Shown one piece after another: positions 41,717 through 50,872 of a stretch of 64,000 bases of DNA. Both the position numbers and the translations under genes were made by a program. The notes beneath the pieces were generated by a model. The model did no database searches and was not told the DNA's origin. It saw only the letters and a program-made list of their open reading frames with translations. The stretch covers positions 1,364,001 through 1,428,000 of the forward strand of contig NZ_JBHRYJ010000001.1 in NCBI RefSeq assembly GCF_042648965.1, given 5' to 3'. Origin of the DNA: Ferrovibrio xuzhouensis (GTDB lineage: Bacteria > Pseudomonadota > Alphaproteobacteria > Ferrovibrionales > Ferrovibrionaceae). Position 1 is the stretch's first letter. The number at the start of each line of letters is the position of its first letter.

Positions 41717-44206
41717 TCAGAATTCCTGCCAGTCGTCATCGCCACCGGCCGGGACCGGCTTCGGCTTGGCTGCGGCAGGCTGCGGCGCGGCAGGTCTGGC
41801 GGCCGGCTTCACCACCGGCGCAGGCTTTGCGACCGGCCGCGGTGCCGCCGCTGCTGCGGCAGGCTTCGGTGCGGCCGCCGGCCTTGCCGCCGTTGATGCC
41901 GGGGCGCGGGCCGCCTCGCCGCCCAGACGGAAGAAGCCGACCAGTTCGGCGAGCTGGCCCGCCTGTTCCGACAGCGCCTGGGCCGAGGCCGAGGTCTCTT
42001 CCACCAGCGCGCCGTTGCGCTGGGTCATCTCGTCCATGCTGCCGACCGCGGTGTTGATCTGCTCGAGGCCGGTGGCCTGCTCGCGGCTCGCCGCCGCGAT
42101 CTCGGCCACGATGTCCGAGACCTTCTTGATCGCCGCGACGATCTCGTCGAGCGAGCTGCCGGTCTGGTTGACGAGGCCAGCGCCGGTCTTGACCTGCGCG
42201 TTCGAGGCACTGATCAGCGCCTTGATGTCCTTCGACGCATTGGCCGAGCGCTGCGCCAGCGCACGCACTTCCTGGGCGACCACGGCAAAGCCCTTGCCGG
42301 CCTCGCCGGCGCGGGCCGCCTCGACACTCGCGTTCAGTGCCAGCAGGTTGGTCTGGAAGGCGATCTCGTCGATCAGGCCGACGATGTCGGCGATCTTGCG
42401 CGCGCTTTCCTCGATCTGCGTCACCGCCGTCACCGCATCGCGCACCACGGCGCCGCCCTTCTGCGCCGTGTCGCGCGCCGTGACGGCCAGCTGGTTGGCG
42501 GCCTGGGCATTGTCGGCATTCTGCTTCACGGTTGTCGTGATCTCATGCATCGACGCGGCGGTTTCCTCAATCGAGGCGGCCTGCGATTCCGTGCGCTGGG
42601 CCAGGTCCTGGCTGCCCGACGAGATTTCGGCCGAGGCAGTCCGCACCGTTTCGGTGGTCTCGGTCAGCCGGCCGGCGAAGTCGCGCAGCCGCGCGATGGT
42701 CTCGCGCGCCGCATCGGCCAGGGTGGCGAAAGCGCCCTTGTAGCTGCCGCTGGTCTTGCGCGCGAGGTCGCCGGCGGCGAGACCGCCCAGCACATGGCCG
42801 AGATCGCTCATCATCCCCTGCATGGTATCGGCCAGCGTGTTGAGCTGCTGCGACAGGTCGCGGAACACGCCGTCCTTGCCGGCCAGATCGATGCGGCGCG
42901 AAAAATCGCCGTCGCCCATGGCACCGCAGAAATCAGCGATCTCGCGGCTGATCGCCGCCTCGCTGTCGCGCTGCGCCGTCATGCGCCGGGCCTCGGCCTC
43001 GGCCTGGCCGCGCTGCTCGCCTTCCAGCCGCGCCTTCTCCTCGGCATTGCGCTGGAACACGGTCAGCGCCTGGGCCATGTCACCGATCTCATCCTTGCGC
43101 CCGGTATAGCCGATCTCGGCCGCCTCGCCCTCGGCGATCCGCGTCATCGTCCCGGTCATCGACCCGAGCGGGCTGACCACCCGCAGCAGGAAGAACACAC
43201 CGCCGCCGATCAGCAGGATGATGGCAACGACGGTAATGCCGCTTTCGATCATCAACTGGCGGCTGCGCATAGATACCAGCCGGTCGGCGACCATCAGGGC
43301 GTCGTCGATGGCGGCGTCGCGCATGTAACCGGCGGTATACAGCAGCGGATTCTGCTTGGCGCGGAAATCGGCCATGCTGAACGGATAGGCCTCACTCTTG
43401 TCGCTGGCGGCGCGGATCTGCGCATAGATGCCGGTCAGGTCGGTGAAGAAGGCCTTTTTGGTGTCGTCCACCTTCGTCTTCAGGTTGGCCGACGGATCCA
43501 TCATGCCCAGCGCGATCTCGATCCGGGCCCAGATCGCGTCCACGGCACCGTTCAGTTCCGACAGGCGCTGCTGGGTGGCCGGCGGGATCGGCTTGCCCGA
43601 GGCGACGACATTGACCGTGGTGGTGCCGCGGATGCTGCCGGTGGCGCGCAGGTCGGCGGCGAGCCGGGCGATGGTCATCGGCGTCGCCACATCGCTGTCG
43701 GCACGGGCAATCGCCGCATCGATGGCGTTCAGCACCGGGATCAGGTCGCTGAGGATACGGCCGAGGCCCGGCACATAGCCGTTGAGTACATCCTTGGGGC
43801 GGTCGGCCAGCAGCTTGGCCACGGCACCATCGGCGCGCTTGCGCCAGTCATGCAGATCGCTTTCGGCCTTTTCGATGGCGCGCAGATTGATGGCGGGATC
43901 GCCGGAGGCACGGGCATCGGCCAGCGCGGCGGCGATGGTCTTGTCGCTGACGGCGGCCGGCTTAGCGAGGAAGTCGCCCTTCGGATCGGTGATCTTCTCT
44001 TCATGCAGGGCGGCATTGTAGGCGCCGCGCTCGATGCCGATCAGTTCGACAAAGCGCAGCAGCTCGCCCTGGGTGGCGGCAAGGCCCCTGGCCGACAGCG
44101 CGGATTGGCGATCGGCATAGCCGGTGCTGATGACCCGCCAGGCAAGGCCCAGCACGATGACGCCGATGACGGCAACGAAGAGCAGAAAACTCGAACGGAT
44201 CCGCAT
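41717..44206 (-). CDS. Methyl-accepting chemotaxis protein
   Basis: An 829-aa transmembrane chemoreceptor. Two transmembrane helices (about 7-27 and 320-342) flank a large helical periplasmic sensor. HAMP-type regions follow, including a second one near 470-520, then the signalling domain with the hairpin-tip sequence IVGLIDEIAFQTNLLALNASVEAARAGE. A long Ala/Pro-rich tether ends in DDWQEF, resembling the pentapeptide that docks CheR/CheB. It signals to CheA/CheW, whose genes are not in the window. The ligand is unknown. Confidence 0.93.
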   Translation of the reverse strand: MRIRSSFLLFVAVIGVIVLGLAWRVISTGYADRQSALSARGLAATQGELLRFVELIGIERGAYNAALHEEKITDPKGDFLAKPAAVSDKTIAAALADARASGDPAINLRAIEKAESDLHDWRKRADGAVAKLLADRPKDVLNGYVPGLGRILSDLIPVLNAIDAAIARADSDVATPMTIARLAADLRATGSIRGTTTVNVVASGKPIPPATQQRLSELNGAVDAIWARIEIALGMMDPSANLKTKVDDTKKAFFTDLTGIYAQIRAASDKSEAYPFSMADFRAKQNPLLYTAGYMRDAAIDDALMVADRLVSMRSRQLMIESGITVVAIILLIGGGVFFLLRVVSPLGSMTGTMTRIAEGEAAEIGYTGRKDEIGDMAQALTVFQRNAEEKARLEGEQRGQAEAEARRMTAQRDSEAAISREIADFCGAMGDGDFSRRIDLAGKDGVFRDLSQQLNTLADTMQGMMSDLGHVLGGLAAGDLARKTSGSYKGAFATLADAARETIARLRDFAGRLTETTETVRTASAEISSGSQDLAQRTESQAASIEETAASMHEITTTVKQNADNAQAANQLAVTARDTAQKGGAVVRDAVTAVTQIEESARKIADIVGLIDEIAFQTNLLALNASVEAARAGEAGKGFAVVAQEVRALAQRSANASKDIKALISASNAQVKTGAGLVNQTGSSLDEIVAAIKKVSDIVAEIAAASREQATGLEQINTAVGSMDEMTQRNGALVEETSASAQALSEQAGQLAELVGFFRLGGEAARAPASTAARPAAAPKPAAAAAAPRPVAKPAPVVKPAARPAAPQPAAAKPKPVPAGGDDDWQEF

Positions 44207-44535
44207 TGGATGTCCTCCGCCTGCCAGCCACCGGTTCCGTTCTCGGAACTGGCACGCCCATGCGTGCCGACCGGTTCTGACCCAGGCATTGCGGCGGTAA
44301 TCTACTGCAAGTCGTTCTGGGAGAACAGTAAGTCGCGCCTAGTCCTTGTGAACTACATCTTGGCAGATGGGCTGGACGGTATGATAAATAATCTCAGGTT
44401 GTGATTGGCCGCCCATAGGGGGCCGCCATGCCTGCGAGACGGGGAAACGATGGCATGGCGGCCCCGACCGGTCCGGGCGGAGGGGCGGAGGCCCGGTCCG
44501 GATACACTCGGCGTCCGGAAACGATCGGTGAAGGG
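44207..44535. other. Intergenic region between the chemoreceptor gene and ahpD
   Basis: 329 bp with no convincing gene. It holds a strong hairpin: a perfect 14-bp stem (44419-44432 with 44452-44465) around a 19-nt loop, GC-rich and without a T tract, lying past the ahpD stop. Nearer the chemoreceptor start is another inverted repeat, GGCACGC-CCAT-GCGTGCC (44251-44268), between two CCGGTTC repeats (44231, 44271); it would fold in the chemoreceptor leader. Confidence 0.6.
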
Positions 44536-45096
44536 CTATTCGGCCGCTTCGGCGAGGCTGCTACCGCTCATGGCGGCCTCGCCCTCGATGGTGGCGGCCA
44601 CCGCATGGACGACGGCGGCGATGCGCACGGCCTGCTGGATCTGCTCAGCCGTCAGCCCGCCCTTGCGCAGTTCATGCTCGTGCGCCTCGACGCACATGCC
44701 GCAGCCATTCACCGCCGAGACGGCGAGCGACCACAGTTCGAAATCGACCTTCTCGACGCCGGGCTTGCCGATCACGTTCATGCGCAGCTTGGCCGGCAGC
44801 GTCTTGTAGTCGCTGGCCCCGCCCATCATGTGGACGAAGCGGTAGTAGATGTTGTTCATGCCCATGATGGCCGCGGCGGCCTTGGCGGCGGTCAGCGCTT
44901 CGGGCGACAGCTTGCTTTCGAATTCGGCATACAGGGCACGGATCACGTCGGCATTGCGCGACGCATAGGCGGCGGCGATGAAACAGCCGGCGCGCTGCTG
45001 TTCGGTCAGGCCCGGTTCGGTGGCCAGCGAGCCCAGGTTGAGCTTGAGGTCGCGGGCATACTCCGGCAGGGCGGTCTTCAGGCTTTCGAGGCTCAT
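44536..45096 (-). CDS. ahpD: Alkyl hydroperoxidase AhpD
   Basis: A 186-aa cytoplasmic thiol protein that reduces AhpC. The redox-active CGMC is at residues 132-135, followed by the conserved His139 and an earlier Glu in the proton-relay region (VEAHEHEL). The family opening (MSLESLKTALPEYARDLKLNLG) is standard. It lies 81 nt downstream of ahpC on the same strand, an operon typical of bacteria that lack AhpF. Confidence 0.96.
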   Translation of the reverse strand: MSLESLKTALPEYARDLKLNLGSLATEPGLTEQQRAGCFIAAAYASRNADVIRALYAEFESKLSPEALTAAKAAAAIMGMNNIYYRFVHMMGGASDYKTLPAKLRMNVIGKPGVEKVDFELWSLAVSAVNGCGMCVEAHEHELRKGGLTAEQIQQAVRIAAVVHAVAATIEGEAAMSGSSLAEAAE

Positions 45097-45177
45097 GGCG
45101 AAACTCCTTCTGTCGTCTGGGTCGGGGAAATCCGCCGCGCCGGAGAGGGCGCGGCGGAAACCCGTTGCAAAGGCTGC

Positions 45178-45717
45178 TTACGCGGCCTTCAGGACGTCCT
45201 CGCCCTTCTGCCAGTTGCAGGGGCAGAGTTCGTCGGTCTGCAGGGCGTCGAGCACGCGCAGCACTTCCTGCGGGTTGCGGCCGACGCTGAGGTCGTTCAC
45301 CGACACGAAGCGGATGATGCCCTCCGGGTCGACGATGAAGGTGGCGCGCATCGCGACGCCCTCGTTCTTGTCGAGCACGCCAAGCGCCTGGCTCAGCTCG
45401 CGCTTGATGTCGGCAAGCATGGCGAACGGCAGGTCCTTCAGATCGGCATGGTTGTTGCGCCAGGCCAGATGGACGAACTCGCTGTCGATCGACACGCCAT
45501 AGACGACGGCATCGCGGTCGTTGAAGTCGCCGTTGATCTTGCCGAAGGCAGCGATCTCGGTCGGGCAGACGAAGGTGAAGTCCTTCGGCCAGAAGAACAC
45601 GACCTTCCACTTGCCCTTGTCGCTGTCGCTGGTGATGTCGGTGAAGGCGTTTTTCGGGTCGATGGAAACCACGGCCTTGAGATTGAAGGCCGGGAACTTG
45701 TCGCCGATGGTCAGCAT
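45178..45717 (-). CDS. ahpC: Peroxiredoxin AhpC
   Basis: A 179-aa 2-Cys-type peroxiredoxin that reduces hydrogen and organic peroxides. The peroxidatic Cys51 is in FTFVCPTE, and the resolving region DELCPCNW has Cys165 and Cys167, matching AhpC proteins that use AhpD. It is divergent from oxyR; the shared region contains two palindromes. Typical regulation is oxidised OxyR activating ahpCD. Confidence 0.96.
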   Translation of the reverse strand: MLTIGDKFPAFNLKAVVSIDPKNAFTDITSDSDKGKWKVVFFWPKDFTFVCPTEIAAFGKINGDFNDRDAVVYGVSIDSEFVHLAWRNNHADLKDLPFAMLADIKRELSQALGVLDKNEGVAMRATFIVDPEGIIRFVSVNDLSVGRNPQEVLRVLDALQTDELCPCNWQKGEDVLKAA

Positions 45718-45852
45718 TACAGATGCTCCTCGCTTGATGGGTTGCAGTTGGCTCGGTCCGGGGCGACGGGGCTGGTCAGAGGCACAGCATCAGCGCTGCG
45801 CTCCCGGATGTCCCGCTCGAGTTGCAAGTTAGACGCTTTCTAATTATCGTTC

Positions 45853-45893
45853 CAATGGATAATTCCATTGAAACTAATCGATATGATCGATTA
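45853..45893. promoter_or_regulatory. Paired palindromes between ahpC and oxyR, likely OxyR site
   Basis: Two adjacent inverted repeats: CAATGG-ATAATT-CCATTG (45853-45870) and TAATCGAT-ATG-ATCGATTA (45875-45893). The second contains ATC-N9-GAT, the LysR-type core. The pair lies 11 nt before the oxyR ATG, so OxyR could repress itself and activate ahpC from here. The region is unusually AT-rich for this genome. Confidence 0.65.
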
Positions 45894-45903
45894 AACTGGC
45901 CAC

Positions 45904-46851
45904 ATGCTGAACGTCCCGACCCTGCGCCAATGGCGGTATCTGGTTACTCTGGCGGAAATCCGCCACTTTGGCCGCGCTGCCGAGGCCTGTTTCGTCACCC
46001 AGTCGACCCTGTCGGCCGGCATCCAGGAGCTGGAAACCCAGCTCAATGCCGCGCTGGTCGACCGTACCAAGCGCAAGGTGGTGCTGACCCCGCTGGGCGA
46101 GACGCTGGCCGGCCGCGCCCGCGAGCTGCTGCGCGAGGCCGAGGAGATGGTGCTGCTGGCCCAGGCGGCCGGCGCGCCGCTGACCGGGCCGCTCCGGCTC
46201 GGCGTCATCCCCACCATCTCGCCCTTCCTGCTGCCCGGCGTGCTGCCCAGCCTGCGGCGCAAGTTCCCCGATCTGCGGCTGTTCCTGCGCGAGGACCTGA
46301 CCGGGCGGCTGGTCGACCAGCTGCAGGCCGGCAAGCTCGACCTGCTGCTGATCGCCCTGCCCTTCGAGACCGGCGCCATCGACACCATGCCGCTGTTCGA
46401 CGATGCCTTCCTGCTGGCCTGCCGCAGTGACCATGCGCTGGCCGGACGCGGCAGCATCCGGCTGGCCGACCTGGCCGAGAGCAACCTGCTGCTGCTGGAA
46501 GACGGCCATTGTTTGCGCGACCATGCGCTCGCCGCCTGCCAGCTGCCGCCCTCGCCGCGCCGCGACGGTTTCGCCGCCACCTCGCTGCACACCCTGGTGC
46601 AGATGGTCGACAACGGACTCGGCGTCACCCTGCTGCCGAAACTCGCGCTCGATGCCGGCATCCTGCGCGGCACCGATGTGATCACCCGGCCACTGGCCGG
46701 TGCCGCCGGCGGCGCCGGTGCGGCGCGGCAGATCGGACTGGCCTGGCGGCGCGGTACCCAGCGGGCCGGTGAATTCCGCCTGTTCGGCGATGCCCTGCTC
46801 GCCGCCGTGCAGCAGACCGCCAGTGCATCAGACAAGACCGAGAAAGCATAA
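45904..46851 (+). CDS. oxyR: Peroxide sensor OxyR (LysR family)
   Basis: A 315-aa transcriptional regulator. The N-terminal winged helix-turn-helix (LRQWRYLVTLAEIRHFGRAAEACFVTQSTLSAGIQELE) spans about 7-60. The redox Cys pair is Cys203 and Cys212 (LLLEDGHCLRDHALAAC), spaced as in E. coli Cys199/Cys208. Divergent pairing with ahpCD supports the name. The GNAT gene begins 4 nt after its stop, so the two may be co-transcribed. Confidence 0.95.
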   Translation: MLNVPTLRQWRYLVTLAEIRHFGRAAEACFVTQSTLSAGIQELETQLNAALVDRTKRKVVLTPLGETLAGRARELLREAEEMVLLAQAAGAPLTGPLRLGVIPTISPFLLPGVLPSLRRKFPDLRLFLREDLTGRLVDQLQAGKLDLLLIALPFETGAIDTMPLFDDAFLLACRSDHALAGRGSIRLADLAESNLLLLEDGHCLRDHALAACQLPPSPRRDGFAATSLHTLVQMVDNGLGVTLLPKLALDAGILRGTDVITRPLAGAAGGAGAARQIGLAWRRGTQRAGEFRLFGDALLAAVQQTASASDKTEKA

Positions 46852-46855
46852 CCCG

Positions 46856-47374
46856 ATGTCGCGAACCCTGATCCGGCCGGCCGCACCGGCCGATGCCGAA
46901 ACCATCGTCACGCTCGTGCAGGCGCTGGCCATTTACGAGAACGAGCCGCTCAGCAGCGTGAAGCTGACCGCGGCCGATATCCTGCGCGACGGCTTTGGTA
47001 CACCGCGCCGCTTCGAGGCGCTGATTGCCGAGCTGGACGGCCGACCGGTCGGTTTCGCGCTGTTCTTCCACAATTACTCGACCTGGGAAGGCCGCGCCGG
47101 CCTGTTCGTCGAGGATCTGTTCGTGCTGGAGGCGGCCCGCGGTCACGGCCTCGGCCGCCAGCTGATCACGGCACTGGCTGCCATTGCCGATGCTCGTGGC
47201 TGCCGCCGCCTCGACCTCAATGTGCTGGACTGGAATCCGACCCGCGACTTCTATCACCGGCTCGGCATCGGTCACATGACGGCATGGCTGCCCTACCGCA
47301 TGACACAGCCGGCGCTGGCGCAGCTTGCCGCCGCCGCCGACCCGGCCTGGTTTCCGGCCCGCGACAGCCTCTGA
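46856..47374 (+). CDS. GNAT N-acetyltransferase
   Basis: A 172-aa acetyl-CoA-dependent transferase of the GNAT fold. The pattern is typical of the diamine/amino acid acetyltransferase group: IRPAAPADAETIVTLVQALA at the N-terminus, the SAT-like block YSTWEGRAGLFVEDLFV, the acetyl-CoA loop RGHGLGRQLI and the DWN-FY-LG end (LDWNPTRDFYHRLG). The acceptor is unknown; related proteins modify polyamines or amino acids. It starts 4 nt after oxyR. Confidence 0.9.
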   Translation: MSRTLIRPAAPADAETIVTLVQALAIYENEPLSSVKLTAADILRDGFGTPRRFEALIAELDGRPVGFALFFHNYSTWEGRAGLFVEDLFVLEAARGHGLGRQLITALAAIADARGCRRLDLNVLDWNPTRDFYHRLGIGHMTAWLPYRMTQPALAQLAAAADPAWFPARDSL

Positions 47375-47447
47375 CGCGCCGGCCTTTGCGGCGTCTGCTG
47401 ATCAGCCTTTTTCCCCGAGGCGACAGTATGCCAGACTGCGGGCAGTG

Positions 47448-49541
47448 ATGACCGACCCCGCCATGCCGCGCCCCCTGCCGTCCGGTCGCACCCGGGGGCA
47501 TATGCCGCGCGGCTTCATGACCATCGTTGCCGTCGTCGTGCTGCTGCTCTGCGCGATGACCGGCCTGACCGCTCTGCTGGTCGCCAATTCCTACCAGGCC
47601 GGCCGGCTGCAGGCCGAATTGCAGATGCGCTACATCACGCGCAACGCCGCCGATTATGTACGCCGCCAGCTCGATGTCGCCGATGTCCTTGCCGATCTGA
47701 CCGGCGCCGAAATCGCCGAGCATCTGCGGGCCGCCATCCTGCCGAGCGAAACCCTGATCAACGCGCTCAGCCGCCGCGTCAGCGAGCTGCCACAGGTCAG
47801 TGCCCTGCATGCCTACGACCAGAAAGGCTATCTGTGGCTGGCCACCGGCAGCGACGCGATGCCGCTGGATGTTGCCGGCAACGACACGTTCCGCCACCTG
47901 CGCGACGGCCAGCGCACCGCCCTGCAGATCCAGGGCAGCCCCGGGCAGTCGGCACTGGTGCGCCTGGCGCGCCGCATGGTGCTGCCCGACGGCAGCTTCG
48001 CCGGCGTCGTTGTCGCCACGATCGATCTCACCTCATTCGATGCGCTCGACCACCGCAGCCTGCCGGTCGCCGTGCAGGCGCTGGCCGTGGTCAACACCGG
48101 CGGCCCGATGGTATTCGGCCAGCCCTATGATGCGGCCGTACGCCTGTCGGGCCTGACCAATTTCATCGGCACCACCGACAACGGCCATGTCACCGTCGGC
48201 GACAGCGAGATGTACTGGGCCAGGGTAGCGGGCATGCCGCTGACCGTGCTGGTGCAGACGCCGGCCGGCAGCGGCGCGCCGGACTGGTACAGCACCGCGG
48301 CCGGCTATGGCATGGTGTTCGGCCTGGTGGCGCTGGCTGCCGCCGCAGCCCTGTGGGGTGCCTGGCGCCAGTTGCGCCGCCGCGCCGCTTCGGACGCCCT
48401 GCTGCGCGGCCTGATGGACAATCCGCCGATCATCATGGCCCTGCAGGACAGCAGTGGCCGCTATCTGATGGTCAATTCCTATTACTGCGGCCTGCTCGGC
48501 CGCGACGAGACTGATATCGTCGGCCTGCGATCGCGCGACATCTACCCCGCGCGGATCTCCGCGGTGTACGAACAGCAGATCGACGATGCCATCGCCGCAC
48601 GCCGGCCGCTGGTCTTCGACACTGCGGCCCGCCAGCGCAGCGGCGAAATCCGCCACTTCATGCTGACCCGCTTCCCGATCTACGACGACCGCGGCAAGCT
48701 GCTGGCGGTCGGCGGGATCGGCATCGACATCAGCGAACGCAAGCAGCTCGAGGCCGCCCTGCGTGACCAGGCCGCCGAACGCGAGCAGCTTGCCGAAAAC
48801 TATGCGCAGCAGCGCGAACTGGCAGAGACCGCGAACCGCGCCAAGAGCGAATTCCTCGCCCACATGAGCCATGAACTGCGCACGCCGCTGAATGCCATCA
48901 TCGGTTTCGCCGACATGATCGCCGGCCGTCTGCTGGGCCTGTCGTCGCCGAAATACTTCGAGTATGCCGAAGATATCAGCCGCAGCGCCCATCACCTGCT
49001 TGGCGTGATCAACGACATCCTCGATGTCTCACGCATCGAAAGCGGCAAACTGAAGATCGAGCCGGCCGCCCATGTGCTGCACGACCTGGCCGAGGACAGC
49101 CTGCGGCTGGTGCAGGGCCGGGCCCGGGAAAACAGCATCGCGCTGCGCAATACGCTGCCGGCAAACTGGCCGCCCGCCAGGGTCGATGCCCGTGCGGTCA
49201 AGCAGATCCTGATCAACCTGCTGGCCAATGCGGTAAAGTTCACGCCGCCGGGCGGCCATGTCACCATCAGCGGTGCGGCCGGCGCCGACGGCAGCATCCT
49301 GCTCCAGGTCAGCGATTCCGGCCCCGGCATTGCCGCCGACCACCTGTCGCGACTGTTCGAGCCGTTCTGGCAGGCCAATGCCGGCATCCGGCGCAGCGAG
49401 GGCAGCGGCCTCGGCCTCAGCATCTGCCGCAAGCTGATCGAGTTGCATGGCGGCAGCATCGCCATCGAGTCGCAGCCCGGTGCCGGCACCACCGTGATCG
49501 TCCGCTTTCCGCCCGGCACCCTGCTGGCTGCCGCCGGCTGA
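47448..49541 (+). CDS. Membrane sensor histidine kinase with PAS domain
   Basis: A 697-aa kinase. Transmembrane helices at about 23-47 and 283-305 flank a periplasmic sensor (dCache-like length). A PAS domain (about 320-440) and a short coiled coil follow. The HisKA phospho-acceptor is His475 in MSHELRTPLN. The HATPase domain has N, G1 (DSGPGIA) and G2 (GSGLGLSI) boxes. No receiver domain is fused and no response-regulator gene is adjacent, so its partner is unknown. The ATG at 47448 was chosen over an earlier one because of placement before the first helix. Confidence 0.9.
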   Translation: MTDPAMPRPLPSGRTRGHMPRGFMTIVAVVVLLLCAMTGLTALLVANSYQAGRLQAELQMRYITRNAADYVRRQLDVADVLADLTGAEIAEHLRAAILPSETLINALSRRVSELPQVSALHAYDQKGYLWLATGSDAMPLDVAGNDTFRHLRDGQRTALQIQGSPGQSALVRLARRMVLPDGSFAGVVVATIDLTSFDALDHRSLPVAVQALAVVNTGGPMVFGQPYDAAVRLSGLTNFIGTTDNGHVTVGDSEMYWARVAGMPLTVLVQTPAGSGAPDWYSTAAGYGMVFGLVALAAAAALWGAWRQLRRRAASDALLRGLMDNPPIIMALQDSSGRYLMVNSYYCGLLGRDETDIVGLRSRDIYPARISAVYEQQIDDAIAARRPLVFDTAARQRSGEIRHFMLTRFPIYDDRGKLLAVGGIGIDISERKQLEAALRDQAAEREQLAENYAQQRELAETANRAKSEFLAHMSHELRTPLNAIIGFADMIAGRLLGLSSPKYFEYAEDISRSAHHLLGVINDILDVSRIESGKLKIEPAAHVLHDLAEDSLRLVQGRARENSIALRNTLPANWPPARVDARAVKQILINLLANAVKFTPPGGHVTISGAAGADGSILLQVSDSGPGIAADHLSRLFEPFWQANAGIRRSEGSGLGLSICRKLIELHGGSIAIESQPGAGTTVIVRFPPGTLLAAAG

Positions 49542-49587
49542 CGGCGACAGACCGCACCCGTATCGATCCTGCCCCACAAACGAAAAC

Positions 49588-49608
49588 GGCGCGCCTGAAA
49601 GGCGCGCC
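49588..49608 (-). terminator. Rho-independent terminator of mlaA
   Basis: An 8-bp stem of GGCGCGCC repeated as both arms (49588-49595 and 49601-49608), loop TGAAA. On the minus strand it is followed by GTTTTCGTTTG. It may also stop the convergent kinase gene. Confidence 0.8.
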
Positions 49609-49650
49609 ATTCGTCTGTCCTGACGGACGGAAGCTTACTGCCTGGCCGCC

Positions 49651-50493
49651 CTACTTGTTGACGGGGGCCGTCTCGATATCACTGCCGGCATTGGCCGACA
49701 GGCTGAGCGACGGCGCCACCGGCTGCTGGCGCGGCCGGCGGTTGTTGATCTCGTCGGCACGACGCTGGCGATAGACGCTGCGCAGGGTGACGTAATAGTC
49801 CAGCGAGGTCTTCTCGAGGTTATCCAACGTGTCGAGCAGGGCAGCGCGGCTGTCGACGCCGGTCACACCGGCACGGATCCAGATCCACTCATCCTGATTG
49901 GTATTGTGCAGATACCAGTTCAGTGGATCGGCGGCCGAGTCGACGGCAAGGCCGGCAAGATCACGCGGATTCGACGGGCCGATGATCGGGATGAACAGAT
50001 ACGGGCCCTCGCCCGAGCCCCAGACGGCGAGGGTCTGGCCGAAATCCTCGGTATGCGGGGCGATGCCGAACCACTTGTCGGCGGCATCGTAGGTGCCGAG
50101 CAGGCCGACGGTGCTGTTGATGGCGAAGCGCTCGACGGTCTGGCCGGCGCGGTCGGTCTCGCCCTGCAGCAGGTCGTTGGCGAGAATCACCGGGCTCTTG
50201 AGGTTGACCAGCGCATTGTGGATGCCGGTCTGCAGCGGCACCGGCACGAAGATGCTGTAGGCGAAAGCCACCGGCTTGAGCAGCAGGTTGTCGAGCACCT
50301 GATTGAATTCGAACAGCGCACGGTTGACGGGCTCGAGCGGATCATTGACCGCCTCGAAATCCGCCTTGCCCTGCGGGTCATCGGGGGCCGTGGCGCAGCC
50401 CGAGAGCAGACCGGCAGACAGCACGGCCGCGAGGGCGACGGTTTTCCACTCGGCACCGCCCGCAACGCGCGGCAAACGCAAGCCAGCGACCAT
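49651..50493 (-). CDS. mlaA: MlaA (VacJ) outer-membrane lipoprotein
   Basis: A 280-aa lipoprotein that removes misplaced phospholipids from the outer leaflet. The lipobox LSGC lies at about residue 31 in the signal peptide. The MlaA core includes DPLEPVNRALFEFNQVLD, HNALVNLKSPVILANDLLQG and GPSNPRDLAGLAVD-type motif (IIGPSNPRD). The ATG at 50493 was chosen by the signal peptide and a GAGG upstream; a start at 50532 is also possible. Other mla genes are not in the window. Confidence 0.92.
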   Translation of the reverse strand: MVAGLRLPRVAGGAEWKTVALAAVLSAGLLSGCATAPDDPQGKADFEAVNDPLEPVNRALFEFNQVLDNLLLKPVAFAYSIFVPVPLQTGIHNALVNLKSPVILANDLLQGETDRAGQTVERFAINSTVGLLGTYDAADKWFGIAPHTEDFGQTLAVWGSGEGPYLFIPIIGPSNPRDLAGLAVDSAADPLNWYLHNTNQDEWIWIRAGVTGVDSRAALLDTLDNLEKTSLDYYVTLRSVYRQRRADEINNRRPRQQPVAPSLSLSANAGSDIETAPVNK

Positions 50494-50658
50494 GGTTTTA
50501 TGACCTCGAGATTTTTTATACTTCTGTGCCATACGGTTATCGGGCATCCCGGATGCGCTGGCAAGGCGAATCCCGGTGTCAAATATGGCCTCGATCACAG
50601 CGCTGGCGTTATTCCGGGCAGTGATGCGGAACTGCAACAGGCTGCCGGTTCGGCGGGA

Positions 50659-50859
50659 TCAATGCATGCGCGCGGACAGGTCACCTTCGTCTTCCGGTAC
50701 GTCTTCCCCGGAGTTCTCGTCATCCACCTCAACCGCCGGTATGGCATAGGTCCCTTTCAGCCAGCGGTTCAGATCGACGTCGGCACAGCGCGCCGAGCAG
50801 AAAGGCAGATGGTTAACCACGGCGGGTTTGCCGCAGATCGGACAGGTCCGGTGGGTCAT
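50659..50859 (-). CDS. yacG: DNA gyrase inhibitor YacG
   Basis: A 66-aa zinc protein. The CPICGKP and SARCADVDL motifs provide the C-X2-C...C-X3-C zinc site. It binds GyrB and inhibits gyrase in E. coli. The tail is acidic. It starts 13 nt after the rng stop, as in many alphaproteobacteria. Confidence 0.93.
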   Translation of the reverse strand: MTHRTCPICGKPAVVNHLPFCSARCADVDLNRWLKGTYAIPAVEVDDENSGEDVPEDEGDLSARMH

Positions 50860-50872
50860 GGTGCCTCCGGGA

